A stretch of DNA of 64,000 nucleotides from Chrysoperla carnea (taxonomy: Eukaryota > Arthropoda > Insecta > Neuroptera > Chrysopidae). The stretch lies in assembly GCF_905475395.1 (NCBI RefSeq), contig NC_058339.1, positions 72,444,520 through 72,508,519 on the forward strand, written 5' to 3'. Positions 37,443 through 51,200 of the stretch are shown here, piece after piece. Below the pieces are notes generated by a model that worked only from the letters and a program-made list of their open reading frames with translations, did not search any database and was not told where the DNA came from. Made by a program: the position numbers and the translations under genes. The first letter of the stretch is position 1, and every line of letters begins with the position of its first letter.

Positions 37443-40095
37443 GTTAATGATTTTGTACCTATTTTAAAAAACAGTACCTCCAAAAACAAAAAGTGCTAAT
37501 TTAAAAAAATTTGTTTTGGAAAAAGTCAGAAATGAAGTTTATTTTTGTATAAAAATTTTATTGTTATATTTTGTAAATATTTACTTCCCGAAAAAAATTT
37601 AAATATTGAATTTAAAAATATTATTCAATATTTAATATTTTTATCAAATGTGCCACTAAAATTCGTTTATATAAAAAATTCATTTATAGATATTTTTCTT
37701 ACTTCATTCTCTTCAGTTTTAAACATAAAATTAGAGAAAGTAAACACAATTCCATCGTTAGAAATCATTTTCGCTTTGACTGTAGTTCAGTGTAGGAAAA
37801 AACTCCATATTATTTTTTTAAATTGTGTTCGATATATAATAGAAAACTTGAATATGTAGTTTAACTTTTCATAGTTCGCGCTAAAACACTTAGTTACGTG
37901 ATATTACGGATATAACGTACTTCCATAGACTTGTCAATGGCAGATAATTACTAATCAATTATTTACCACAGAAGTCCCACCGTGGGACTAGAATCGAACA
38001 CAAAATACAAAAAAAAATGCAATCATCTTTATTCACAGAACATATAAATGCACAAAATAATAACCGCCATGTTGTAAAAAAAAGGAAAAAATAAAATAAA
38101 AACACATAAAATTTATTTTTTACAAATACACAAAAGATTGTAATTATTGTGTAATTGTCATATAATTGTGTAATAATGTGTGTAATTACTTACTTAAGCT
38201 ATGTGCAATTCACAACTTAATATTTATTTTTTGTACAAAACTATATATCTAAGAATTATCTTTTTTTTTTTTTGAAGATTTATAAGTTTCGCCTTTGCCA
38301 AATAAATTAAGAAAATAGAGAGAATAAGGATTTTATTTTGACGTAAATTGTACGTATTCATATATTTTTGTATGTAATTATACATATTCAAATTAGGATC
38401 CTTGTTTTCATATTCATTTTATTTGGCAAATAATTATATATGAAATTAGGTTCAGGTTTTTGGAGTGGTAATAATGAGAACTAAAAAATTATTTAGAATC
38501 ATTTTAACCCATACTTATTTTTATTTACTTCAGAATTTTCAATATTTTATGCAGAAATCTTATTTTTTACGTTCGATTAGATTAGAAATAACCGGGTTAA
38601 AATAATTCTGAAAAAATTATACCATTACTTTTCTAAGTTTTTATGAGTACCACCCAAATATTCTGTATAATGTAATATTTTTAATCGACAGCATCCAAAA
38701 GTAAACACTCAATGAAATCAATTAATAATTATTTAATACTGCCAGTATCGTATCATCGTAGTATAGGCCTAATTAAAAGGCAACTAATTTGCAGTGCTGT
38801 AAAAGTAACGAAAAATTGAGTATCTGTATGTATTCGTTACTAAAATAATCAGCACCCGCTTCTATCGTATCATTACGTTACTCGTTTCTTTTGATACATA
38901 TAGATATCTCTCTTCAACCACCAATACTTGTTAGTGAGTGTATTCATTTCTATTCAACATTAAAATTGATTAACTTTGCGTTATTATATCTCAACAATGA
39001 AACGGTCAATGATTTTTTTCACTCATAATGAATTTTTAATTATATTTTAACTCAGAACAAATACATCAATGTCAGTTATTTTTTTGAAAATATCTGTATA
39101 AGTGAGAGATAAATTCGCGAGCAACGTTTCAGTATTCGATAATAGACGGCGTACCTGTTACTTAGTATGCGTTACAATTAATGGTTTGTTACAGCTCTAC
39201 TAATTTGCCACATCAAAAATAAATGTTTTAATATTCACATGTTAGCTATATTCTTTTTTGGCAATCATAAAAGGGAGAGAAAACGAATGTTATAGTTAGT
39301 TGAAGAAAGTTTTTTAAATATAGATATATAGAAAAGAGTTAAGCTAATCTGTGATTTTACCAGTTAGAAAGAGGCACTTTCCTTAGATCTCTTATCCACA
39401 GTGACAACCCTTAGGTTGTGAAGCCTAAAAAATGGTATAATGTAATACTATTATAACTTCGTTTGTATCGTTATTTTTTTTATTTGAATAGATAAGTGGC
39501 CTCTTTTCGTGGTAACACCGTGTATTATACGTAAATAATCATAGGCTAATGATTTAATTAACACTGTCATATTGTCGTAAATGAAAATGTAGTCTAATAT
39601 AAGAGTATGAAAATGTTTATTTTTGGTTTGGGAATAATTTTGCTCATATGATTTTTTGATTTGTTTACTATTTGTTTATCGTATTTGAAGTAAAAAAAAA
39701 TACCCAGCTGTCTGTTTTCGTATTATTTTAAATAATACGTTTAGTATAAGAATTTTAAGCCAAATTGTTTTATTTGTAGCTTTTTTTTATATTTTCTTAT
39801 TTTGACTAAAATTAAATTGTAAAAAAAATGTATTAATAATACTCTTGTATGCGTGAAATATTATGAATATTAGTGACTGATATTAAAAAAAATGTTAGGA
39901 TTAAGTGTAACATGTTGTTTTATTTATTTCTTACTGATTCATTTTTCCTATTGAATTTTCTAGATGTTGGCCAAGAAGAGTGTCCAAAAAAATAATTTAT
40001 ATATTTTTTTATTCAATTGCCTTTTTACTATTTATCTCTAACGTTCAATTTTGACGATATATACCCACAAGAATTGCTCGTTTAAATTTATAAGA
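37443..40095. other. intergenic stretch after the double peroxidase
   Basis: The start should hold the peroxidase 3' UTR. An AATAAA is present at 38090-38095, among other AT-rich candidates. A 104-codon frame at 37545-37859 is Ile/Phe/Asn/Lys-rich and is taken as chance. No RNA gene or transposon was recognised. Confidence 0.5.
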
Positions 40096-40653
40096 TAATA
40101 AGTGAAAACAAACAATTAACTGAGTTAATTGTTGAAATACCATTCATAAATAGTGTTGATTACTGTATCATATTGCACATTCATATACAATTTAAATAAT
40201 ACATACAATTTATATAATACATACGTTATATAAAACAATTTACGACTAATTTACGCCCTCACGGGTAAACAGTGATGTTTACGAAAAAATGTTTCAAACA
40301 AAAGTTGTTTATTTTTTGATAAGGAACATTTTTTACATTTAAACTTTTGTTCTATCTCCAACGGTTTACAAGATGGGACCTACTGACCCATAGGCTATTG
40401 ACCTATGTTGCTCATTTACGAACTCGACCTCACTTTTTACGTCCTGAGTACTCTGTAAAAATTTCAGCTTGATATCTTTTTTCGTTTTTGAGTTATCGTG
40501 CCCACAGGCGGACGAACGGACGGACAACCGGAAATGGACTAATTAGGTGTTTTTATGAACACCTATACCAAAATTTTGTTGATAGCATCAATATTTTTAA
40601 GCGTTATAAACTTGGGACTAAACTTAGTATACATATATGCATGGTATAAAAAG
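40096..40653 (+). mobile_element. family A transposon, short form
   Basis: It starts GTGAAAACAAACAATTAACT with a palindrome (AATTAACT-G-AGTTAATT) and ends TTGGGACTAAACTTAG ... GCATGGTATAAAAA. The ~300-bp core includes CGACCTCACTTTTTACGTCC and a GGCGGACGAACGGACGGAC run. It carries no tandem array and no coding capacity, and is the best reference for the family in this window. Confidence 0.75.
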
Positions 40654-42013
40654 GACATTTAATATCGAACGGCCAATTTCCAGTTTTCTATTCACAAAAA
40701 CTGGAGTTAACGGTAAATATATCTAGGATCTCATAGATACCTAAGTAATGTCCTCTCCCCAATAATAAACGACTTCTTTTTGACAAAAATATGAAAGACT
40801 CAAAGAAAAAAACAAAATAGTGCATTTCGCCAAAAGAAATTATTTAGTTAATTAAATAGAAGATAAGCTACAAATTCTGCTATATTTATTTGTTTATGGC
40901 TCATTTTCAAGAAAAATAAACAAACTACCAGGTGGTTTTAACAAATTTGTTGTAAAATAATTTTTAAAATTGTGGTACAATTCTAAAATTTATATAAAAT
41001 TTTGGAATAACATTTCTCACCATTTCAACCCTCCGTATAAAGCGGCAAAGGTAGAGAAAAATTTTTAAGCATTCTTAAACTAAAAAGTACAATTATTACC
41101 GATTCTTAAACTAGAAAGTACAATTATTCAAATGAGCTATTGAGATTTCAAGTTCTATGTTTTTTCACAGAGATACAGTTGTTTGAAATTTAGGTAAAAT
41201 GTTGTTCCTTTAAATATTTGATTGTGTTTATAATTAGTACAAAACCAATTTGTTACACAGGAGCAACGTAATTTTAATGAGTTTTCTGAGAAATAATAAT
41301 ATAATACAATAATAGGTTCTAGATGGAGTAAAGGGCACCCACGTACATTATTAATCGGATTTGATTTTTGTTCAAAATCTTAATCAACCGACCAACACTT
41401 TCCACCTTTCTCTCTTCTCTGTTAGTCGAGCCCTGTGACTTCAATCCAAGTCCTAATAAGCACTTGTTCATTCTCAAGGCAAATCTTCAGATTATCTGCC
41501 CTACATTTGTTTAATAATGTTTCTTTAATAATTTTCCTTGAGTATATTTTCCTGTAGTATACAGACATGTTGTGTTTCTGTTTAGTTTCTTCTCTAAGTC
41601 TTTGAAGAACCAACTTTTACCTGCAAAGCATCGAGATAATTTTGTTCCCCCAAAGAAAACTCCACAAATAAATATTTTTGAATTTTTTTTAATATAAGTA
41701 AATGTTTTGTAGAAAGAAAAACAAAGTTTTATATTCAAAAAAAATGAAAAATAAAACAAATAAATAATTTTTTTTTTAAATTACAATTCATAAGTTAGAT
41801 AAATAACATTTCGTTTTTTTTGATGGAAGAAAAATGATTAAAAAATTACCCATTATGGAAAATGAATAATTAAATATAGAAAATGTATAAAAAGCATTTG
41901 ATTTGATTTTAAATATTACAACATGGAATGCGTATTTTAAATACAAAAAAAAAGAAAATTCAAATTTTTTTTCGTAAGGCAGTAAGGTGTATTTCTGTTT
42001 CTGATTGATGTTA
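40654..42013. other. intergenic stretch before STRAP
   Basis: No gene supported. A small tandem duplication occurs at about 41070-41131 (ATTCTTAAACTAAAAAGTAC and ATTCTTAAACTAGAAAGTAC, each followed by AATTATT). The part next to 42014 is expected to be the STRAP 3' UTR. Confidence 0.5.
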
Positions 42014-45000
42014 CTAATTGGCTGAAACTGGTTTTAAAGGTGATGCAATTTCTGTTGGGACTGTTGCACCATCCACACATTTCCAGAGGCCATAAGTTTT
42101 TCCAACTGTTGTTTGCCACAGACGTAATGTACCATCTTCACTACCGGATGCGTATAGTTCACCATCAGGTGAAAAACGTACACAATGTACAGGTCCAAAG
42201 TGGCCCTTAAATGATTCTGAAATTAAATAAATTATTATATTAATTATTAATTTCGTGTAGAATATTAAAGTTCAAGCGAAATTTCAGACCTAAGGTCAAT
42301 TGGAGAAATTCTCCCTCTCAAAGTTAGAAAATCAAATTTTCTAAGTTTTAAATTGTAGTCCGTGTGCAGGGATCGCCCAGAAGGGGGGGGGGGGGGGGGT
42401 AAAGCTTTTGTTCACCATGTTAGATCAAGTCAATAAAAATAAGAAATACTTTTTTCGAGTATTTTATTATGTCAAAATGTGATATTCAGTCACTATTTTT
42501 CAATAAATTAATTCTGGGAGGTACAGAAAAAACTTTTCCAAAACTCTGTGTACATCTATATTAAGCAAAGCTAAACCCTTAGCCGATTTTCAGACATTGT
42601 CGTTCTAAGGTATTTTTTGAGACGACGCAAAGTTGAAAAAAGCTTTCTTTTGTCGCTGTTGTCACAAATAAAACTGCCAGAACGCGAAGCATTTGGTAGA
42701 TATTTGGAAAAGCATCTTCATTACAAATATCGAGCGCTTCGAGTGAATTTTTGATATCATCTCCGGTAATACGTTTTCGCTAAAGTTTAACTTGGTCGAC
42801 CAAGATGTCACGGAAATCATCGTGCAAAATTGAAAAGTATGGTTCAAAAAGTTAAGCGAAAGAATCTAAATTTTTGATTTTGTTGATTACGATGATTCAT
42901 AAATCTTGCCTGTATATGTGTCAGAAACAAATCGATGCACGATATTGTAGATTATGATCCGGAAATAATCTTCAACCGAATCAGTCTGTACATTCGAGCG
43001 TTGATTGATTATCATATTATCATTAACAGCATCCTTTTACTCATATTTTCATTTTAAATGCGTAGTTTTTTACACAAAAAGAGACGAATATTCATGGTTA
43101 ATAGTCACAAAATCAAAAATCAGTAAATGTAAACCAATATCAAAACAACTTAAACAGCTAACTAGTCAGTTAAAATGCGTTTCATAAATAGCTGCATTTA
43201 CAGGACTATATTGATAGTTTAAGGGGAGTCTCTTGCATATGGCGGAATACATTTTTCTAGATTCCCTCCAAAACCAGTGCCCTAAATTCAAAATTTTAAA
43301 TAGGAAATTCTTTTTATGATACATTGTTTGAAAAAGCGTAAAAGAGAAATTACACTAGGCAATTAGCACTCCATACAGCGAAATCTATATTTTGCTAATG
43401 TATAAAATAGGGATAGGTTGAGTTGTCGTCTTGGAAAAGTTGGAGAAATTAATTACACGAAAAATCGTAAGCCGCAATCAGTCCATAAGAGCGCTTGCTA
43501 TCATTGTGTGAATATTATCGGCTAAGACAGTTTGGCAGTTTCCATCAACGTTTTCTTTACCTGCTATTTAGCTTTCAAGCACTTATCGGCTGAATGAAGT
43601 CATTATTATTTTGTGAACAGACTCATTAAAAATTCCTTAATATTTCAACAACAAAAAAATGTATACAAACCTATTTCATTTCCCGTTGCATAATCAAATT
43701 TATACATTTTGAGATCATCACCTCCACAAACAAATATACTTTTGTCAGGATGAAGACTTGCAGAATTCACAGTAGTTGGAACTGGAAAATTACGTATAGT
43801 ACGTAACGAACCTGAGTCTAGGAAACTGACCACATTCCCGTATGTAACAGTAATAACTGTACCATCACGGGATACTTCCAAACTGGAAGGTACGGACGGA
43901 AAATCTAATTTTTGAACTTCCTAAAACATAAATAAATTAAAAATACAATATTTAAGTTTTCATTTTATATAATTTTAGCAATACAAACCTTTCCAGAGGC
44001 CCTATCCCAGACTCGTAAGGTTTTATCATCAGCACAAGTTACTAAATGCGTATCATTTCTAAAGAATATCACATGTCTAATACCAGATGTATGACCAGCA
44101 AATATTGTAGGATCTAAAATAATAAATAAAAGAAAATTTAATGAAAAATAATTTGTTTCATCAAAATAGGTATGCAATATTTATCCCGACAATAATTATT
44201 ATTTTAATGTATAATTTTGCACATAAAATTTTCTATTTATAATTAAATTATACTACTTAATAGACCCATAAGCAGGAACCATTCGGGGAGAGGAGATGGG
44301 TGAGTAAGAGAAATTTTTATATCTTATGCAAAAAGAGATATTCAGTCATTATTTTTCAATAAGTTAATTCTACGAGGTACAGAAAAAAAACTTTTCTAAG
44401 ACTCTGAGCGCATCGACCTCTAACCCGCGATGGTAAAGCGATGTATACTGAGCGAGACTAAACTGTTTAGTCGATTTTCATGCATTGTCGATTTAAGGAA
44501 TGTTTTGACGCCAAGTTGAAAAGGGATCGTTCATCCGTCGCAATTTTCACAGATAAAACTGCCAGAACGCAAAGCATTTGGTAGATATATGGAAAAGCAT
44601 CTTCATTTCAAATATCGAGTGTTTCGAGTCAATCTTTGATGTCCTGTCAGGCAATATATTTTTGTCAAAGTTTAACTTTGCCGACCCCGAGGAATTTGGT
44701 TCAAAAAGTTGAGCGAAAGAGTCTTCAACAATTTTTTCATTTTTTTGGGTAAGAGACAAGCAAAATTTGATAAAATATTACGATGATTCTAAAATCGATC
44801 CTGTAAGTGTGTCAGAAGCAATTCACTGTACGGTATGTAGATTATGATCCGGAAATAATTTTCAACTAAATCAGTCTGAACATTCAAGTCCATTTTGATG
44901 CGAGCCTTGTCTTCCGCAATTTCATGTCATAACATTCTAGGTCTCGCAGGACTATATTGTTTGTTTAAATTTATGTGGAGATTCCCAATAGGGGAGGGAA

Positions 45001-47343
45001 GTATTGATTCCCAAACCCCCCGTACGCAGATGGCCTGCTACCTAATCCATAGAGTGTATCGATGTGCAAAAAATAATTGCAAAGTTAACGTAAAAGAAAT
45101 GTGAGATCGATTATATTATTTTCCTAAAAACACATATATCAAGTTAATTTGATGGGTGAATTCATACTAGAACACACCCTTTTCGCATACGAAGGGATAA
45201 AAATATCATAAAATATTCATAGTGCTCATGTTTTTGGATTATTAATTTTAATGGAAATTATGTTAGTGAGGCTCATAAAATAACAAAAAGATGAATTTAT
45301 CGATCAATAACAAACAGTCGATTTTAGAAATATATTAACCCAAACGACAAATTTAAACTTCTGATTTAACCTTTAATTTTTTTAAATAGCCTGATTGCCT
45401 TGAAAAAATTATAACAAATTGCAAGCACGTTCTTTTGTAAATAAAATTTTAAGAATTATTTATTATTATTAAAATCTATAAAATTTTAATTAATTTTTCC
45501 AACAATTTTAATTTAAATTCAAAAACATTTCTTTCTCAATTTATTATGTCTAGAATTTTCTCTCTCGACAAAAACAGAATTCAAGTCTGCTAAAATGTTA
45601 ATAACGCTTCATTATCGATCGTTTTGAATTGAATGGTTAAATTTATATAATTTTAAAGATTTTGTACAGTAATCAGTCTTCTTTTAGTACCCTTACCTAT
45701 CAGGGATAAAAGTGAGCTATGACATTTAAACGAAGATTAATAATGGGATGGGGAAACCACTGCTAGTAATGTTTAAAAAAAAAGAAGAAGTATTCGCTAA
45801 ATTTAAAAAGATCTTCTTCTATAGGTGGCTAAAACTATGAATCGGTATTTTTTTAATCAGAGCTAGTTTTTTTGGGGTCGTTTTTCGAAAAACGACGAAA
45901 TTTTTTTAGAATACTACGCATCATTTTAAAAAACAAAATAATGTTGCACACTTTATTGGCAAAGGTTTAGCAAAGTTGATTTAAAATTTCTTGAGACACC
46001 AATAATCAGAAAACGAGTAAAAGATAATTTGGTTTTTATTGGGCTTTTTATCAAGATATTCGTAAGGTCGTGGGACTGAATAGGAATTGCGAATCATTGG
46101 CAAATCACGAAGGAAATAAAAGTGACCAGACTGAATGATTAATGAAGAAGATAACACAACTTACTAGCTTCTGGCTTATTTAAATCATATACTCGTACTA
46201 ATTTCTCATTACTACCAGTTGCTAACAGATTACTATCTTTCGAGAAATTCACACTTTTTACAATATGATTATGTTGAAATGAATGAATTTCTTCTCCAGA
46301 AACTGCATCCCACACTTTCCCAGTAAAATCAGCGGCACCAGTGGCTGCGCGTGTTGCTTGTTCATTTAATGCTACGCCCCACACAGCACCTTTATGTCCT
46401 TCGAATGTTCCAACCCAATCCCCAGTATCTCCTTGACGCAGCATGGGTTTTCCATCTATGAAAAACAAATTAATTGAATGAAATGTTTATATCATAAAAT
46501 TTTTTATATTTTTATGGTGCTGTTAAAACTTGATAGTCATGTGATGAGTTTTATAATCCAATTTTTAAAATAAATATAAAGCTTATTTACTTTTTAAATA
46601 TATATACGAATGGTTATATAAATCGATAAGAAGGACTTAATGTAATCTCATTTAAAACCAGAAATAATTATTAAGAGTTGTTTTTAAAATAATTAATTTA
46701 TGAAATATTAATTTTGTAATTATTATTGATTCTGACTTTATAAGGAAGATAATAATAATTTCCTTGAAATTTTCGTCTACAATTCCTGACCTTAAATATT
46801 TTTAAATGCATAGCGGAAGGATCTAGGTATGTTTTTATTAAACATTCCGCTAATAAATTAATATACAACCTTCATGAGACAAAGCAATTAAAATAAACTT
46901 GTTTCCGAATAACCTTAATAAATAGGAAGTAACCTTGAGCTATAAAAAATAAAACTTTATAATAAATTTTTATTAACAACAATATGAAAAATAACCATAA
47001 CAATAATCAATATGGGTATTGTTATTAAAATTTCGAACTCGAAAACTTCACAAAAAATCTCAAAATTTACAAAACAACATAATCAATGCATTTTAAATGT
47101 TAATATCAAGGTGAAAATATATTATTATAGATATTTTATTTGAAATTAGGCCAAGGTAAATGCCTTGAGCTTGTATAAATCAGAATACAAAATGCAGGTT
47201 AACTTTAAAAAAATATGAAAATATTTACCTTTACATGCTGATATCAAAAAATAACCGCTTGGAGTAACCGAACTAAAATCCAAATGCACAACTGGTCTTG
47301 TATGCCCACTACATGTTAACGGCGTTTGTCTTAAATTTGCCAT
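42014..47343 (-). CDS. STRAP: serine-threonine kinase receptor-associated protein (STRAP/unrip), WD40
   Basis: Five minus-strand exons: 47229-47343, 46165-46455, 43989-44113, 43671-43920, 42014-42216. The joined CDS is 984 nt (327 aa, TAG stop). All introns are GT-AG. The N-terminus ([15 protein letters not shown]), [78 protein letters not shown] and [10 protein letters not shown] are near-diagnostic of STRAP, which folds as a seven-bladed WD40 propeller. Known roles: unrip subunit of the SMN complex in snRNP assembly, and a TGF-beta receptor/SMAD7 scaffold; Drosophila calls it wmd. The human protein is about 350 aa, so the C-terminal tail here is somewhat shorter. The start is the first ATG of the conserved N-terminus. 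Introns 2 and 4 hold related transposon copies. Confidence 0.96.
42383..42399. repeat. 17-base G homopolymer in a STRAP intron
   Basis: Seventeen consecutive G lie in otherwise AT-rich intron 4. G on the plus strand means C in the STRAP pre-mRNA. The exact length is uncertain because such runs are prone to sequencing and assembly error. Confidence 0.85.
42476..43225. mobile_element. family C repeat, copy 1 (STRAP intron 4)
   Basis: It shares ATTTTTCAATAA, GAGGTACAGAAAAAA, AAAACTGCCAGAACGC, AAGCATTTGGTAGATAT, GGAAAAGCATCTTCATT and GATTATGATCCGGAAATAAT with 44332-44985. The two copies are ~80% alike by eye where they align. A short minus-strand frame ending [13 protein letters not shown] is conserved in both. 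The class is unknown; no transposase was recognised. Confidence 0.7.
44332..44985. mobile_element. family C repeat, copy 2 (STRAP intron 2)
   Basis: This is the second copy, aligned through the motifs given for 42476-43225. The minus-strand frame at 44547-44759 ends in the same peptide as the other copy and extends further upstream. Confidence 0.7.
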
Positions 47344-48224
47344 TGTGTTCTAAAAAATTTAAGACAATTTTGGCACTACGTTTACTTCGGATACTCTTTA
47401 TACTAACAGTGTCACAACTCGTTTACATACGTTTTACTTCGATCAATTTCGTTCATTTGACAATTGCAGTTTTTTATTATTTCCCCAGATAGCGCTTTAA
47501 AAATATTTAAATTTATATTTCCTTTTTATAATATAAGAATTATGTTTTTCGATTATAAGAATTAGAAAATTACGTTCGAAACATTTGAAATTATTTTCAT
47601 TAATATTGTTATAATGTAATTATTCCAAAATTTTATCTTCACTTCATAAAAACAAGTTTTTACATAATATGTCGATAAAGTACACTTCCATATAGTTTGA
47701 AAAATTAGTTTGAATGGTGCTGCTACCTATCTTCATAAACTTCACAAATAAATCTGCATATTTAAGTAAGGTCAAGACGCGGCAAATTACGTTTATTTAT
47801 TATCTCTCAACAATACTTATTATAATATGAAGGTTATTACTTCATAAATACCATGAAATAGCATATTTTCTTTGGCAAAAATTTGTTATTGTTTTATAAA
47901 TTCAATCAATAAATCTAAAAATTGCATCGCAAATAAAACAATTACAAAAATGATTTTAATTCATATTATTTATGAATAACAGTTTTTTATTATAAAAATA
48001 AAAAAAATCACAAAAATAACTATAAAACTCATAAATTAATTCAATTTATGTATCAGGAAAAAACATGATTGATTGATAAAGAAAAAGACATGAGTACACA
48101 CATTACGAAGACTAAAATTATAAACGGTTTTTCGGTTGTGTTTAGTTTAGCATTAAAATAAAACTTAAAATTATAATTTAAAATTTCATCAATTTTGTTT
48201 TAAGATAAAATTCAACTAGTTTTG
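47344..48224. other. short intergenic gap (STRAP promoter side)
   Basis: This gap separates the STRAP start codon from the stop codon of the repeat-protein gene upstream on the same strand. It should hold the STRAP promoter/5' UTR and the neighbour's 3' end; a minus-strand AATAAA lies at 47986-47991. No core-promoter motif was called. Confidence 0.5.
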
Positions 48225-51200
48225 CTATAATTCAACGACATAAATTTGACTTATGGGGGTTAAATTATCGAACTGCGCATTATTCTGAACAAAAAACTTT
48301 TTTGGTTCATTATGTTTAGTATTGCTGTCTTTGGGAACATCAAAAAATTGTCGAATATATTTGTTTTTATAATCGGCACATGGTATTCTGCGAGTTGAAT
48401 CAGAATTTGTTGAATTATGCATTCTGTCTGGTGTCCCTGCAAATCTGGGTTGTTCTTCGGGTTTACCATTATGAATATTATTGGTATCGAAAGATGAGTT
48501 GTTTGGTAGTACATCGTCAAATGATTCAAATTGCCTTGGAGTTCTAGCAGGTGATAAAATGGGCGATACTGGTATTTTATTCATAAATCCTGTAAGTCTT
48601 GGATAACCAGGTTTAACATATTTCGGGGTAAAAAGATTATTATAATCGTCCATATCATCTACATGTAAGTATTCAGGAGGAGGACAATCATCTATATCGC
48701 TTAATGACGTTGAACTATTGTCATACATACAAGGTAATGATAAATTTGACTCACTATCCAAATCAATATAACTAAATGACGGTAAATTAGGTAATAAATG
48801 CTTTCTTTGTTCATTAACTGACGTTAAAACGGGGTAAAAAGTTGTATTAAATCGAGGAGGTATAGCTGGAGAATCAAAACGCATCGAATTTTGATCAAAA
48901 TCTTGTAAATCTAAGAGCAATTCATCAAAATCATAATTTTCTTTAAATACATTCAAATTATCGTCATCACAATTTTGTTCCTTCTTTACGTCATTAATTG
49001 GGGTTATTTCTAATTTATTATCATCGTTCTTTAAATAGTTTGAGCCATCTGAGCAATGTTTTTTATCCATTAAGTTTTTGCAATCATTTATAGCGGTTTG
49101 ATAATTTGTGTCTGCAGTTAAAATCTTACTTTCGATATTTGAGGCAACGTTTTGTTTGTCCACACATGTACATGGATCTTCGAAATTTTCAGGCGGCGAA
49201 ATGTATTCATAAATAACAATTTCTGATGGATTTGGAATTTCGGGTATTGGTTCTAAAATAGAAACGGATTTGAAATACTGGACTTTTGGAGTACGTAAAA
49301 ACGAGTTCCTGGTTTTTTTAATTCCAATCGGCTTATTGGTCATATCGCTCAATAAACTTTCCGTTTCTACCGTTATTTCTGAACATGGTGGGGTTACATT
49401 ATTTTCATTAGAGGAGCTTTCGTCAAACACAAGTTGTCTGGGAACAATATTTTTGTTTATTGACATATGACTCCCACTTGGTGTACTAGATAAAAAGTCA
49501 TATGTAGAAGGATGTGAGTTAGAATTGAAGTTCAATTTTCTAGAATTATTTTCTGTAAAACCAAATGCTGGTTCTATAGTTTCAGTGGATACAATGTGAC
49601 ACTCACATAGTACTTCTGTATATGGATCTTCTAAGATATAATTTTCATCATAACCAACTTGTGATTGTGGATAGAAGTTTTCAATCGGTTTGGAATTTGA
49701 GGAGGTATCTGAAAAAATTGTAATATTTTCAGAAAATTGTTCAATTAAATTTTCTATTTGCATACCTAAATGTCGATATTCTTGATTATTTTCCATAAAT
49801 GGAAATGATTCATTCTCCAAAGTCGATTCTCGGGTGTTTTGAATTCCAAACGAAGGAGCAAATGATGGACTTCTTGAATGCTCTTCTATATATGGGAATG
49901 ATTCATTTGCCAAAGAAGAATCATGGATATTTTGCATTCCAAAAGATGGAAATGAAGGTTGACAACTTCGACTTTTATTTAAAATTGATTCGTTGGTATT
50001 TTCAATTTGAAAAGAGTGACTGGGAGTTGGAATTTCACGGTTTTGCATCAGTGGAAATGACGTATGATCTAAAGCAGATTTAATTGTTGAAGTTCGAAGT
50101 CCAAAAGAAGGGCGGAATGATTTACTTGTATTAATTGTTTCTAAAAATGGAAATGATTCATTTTCTATATTTGATCCCAGCGTATTTCGAAGTTCAAAAG
50201 GTGGATGTGATGATTGGCCTGCATTACTCATTTCCAAATACGGAAATGATTCATTGGCTAAAGTGGATTCCAATGTATTTCGAAGTCCAAAAGATGGGCG
50301 TGTATATTGGCTTCTGCCACTAGATTCTACACAAGGAAATGATTCATTGGCTAAAGTTGATTCCAAGGTATTTTGAAGTCCAAAAGATGGACGTGTAGAT
50401 TGACTTCTTCCACTAGATTCTACACAAGGTAAGGATTCATTGGCTAAAGTGGATTCCAATGTATTTCGAAGTCCAAAAGATGGGCGTGTATATTGGCTTC
50501 TGCCACTAGATTCTACACAAGGAAATGACTCATTGGCTAAAGTTGATTCCAAGGTATTTCGAAGCCCAAAGGATGGACGTGTGGATTGATTTCTTCCACT
50601 AGATTCTACACAAGGAAAGGATTCATTGGCTAAAGTGGATTCCAATGTATTTCGAAGTCCAAAAGATGGGCGTGTATATTGGCTTCTTCCACTAGATTCT
50701 ACACAAGGAAATGATTCATTGGCTAAAGTGGATTCCAAGGTATTTTGAAGTCCAAAGGATGGACGTGTAGATTGACTTCTTCCACTAGATTCTACACAAG
50801 GAAATGATTCATTGGCTAAAGTGGATTCCAATGTATTTTGAAGTCCAAAAGATGGGCGTGTAGATTGGCTTCTTCCACTGGATTCTACACAAGGAAATGA
50901 TTCATTGGCTAAAGTTGATTCCAAGGTATTTCGAAGTCCAAATGATGGGCGTGTAGATTGGCGTATGGATTGGCTTCTTCCACTAGATTCTACACAAGGA
51001 AATGATTCATTGGCTAAAGTTGATTCCAAGGTATTTCGAAGTCCAAAGGATGGACGTGTAGATTGACTTCTTCCACTAGATTCTACACAAGGAAAGGATT
51101 CATTGGCTAAAGTGGATTCCAATGTATTTCGAAGTCCAAAAGATGGGCGTGTATATTGGCTTCTTCCACTAGATTCTACACAAGGAAATGATTCATTGGC

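Noticed and set aside
37950-38020. tRNA/SINE-like sequence around CCCACCGTGGGACTAGAATC
   Set aside because: Only a weak B-box resemblance and a short hairpin; no A box or tail.
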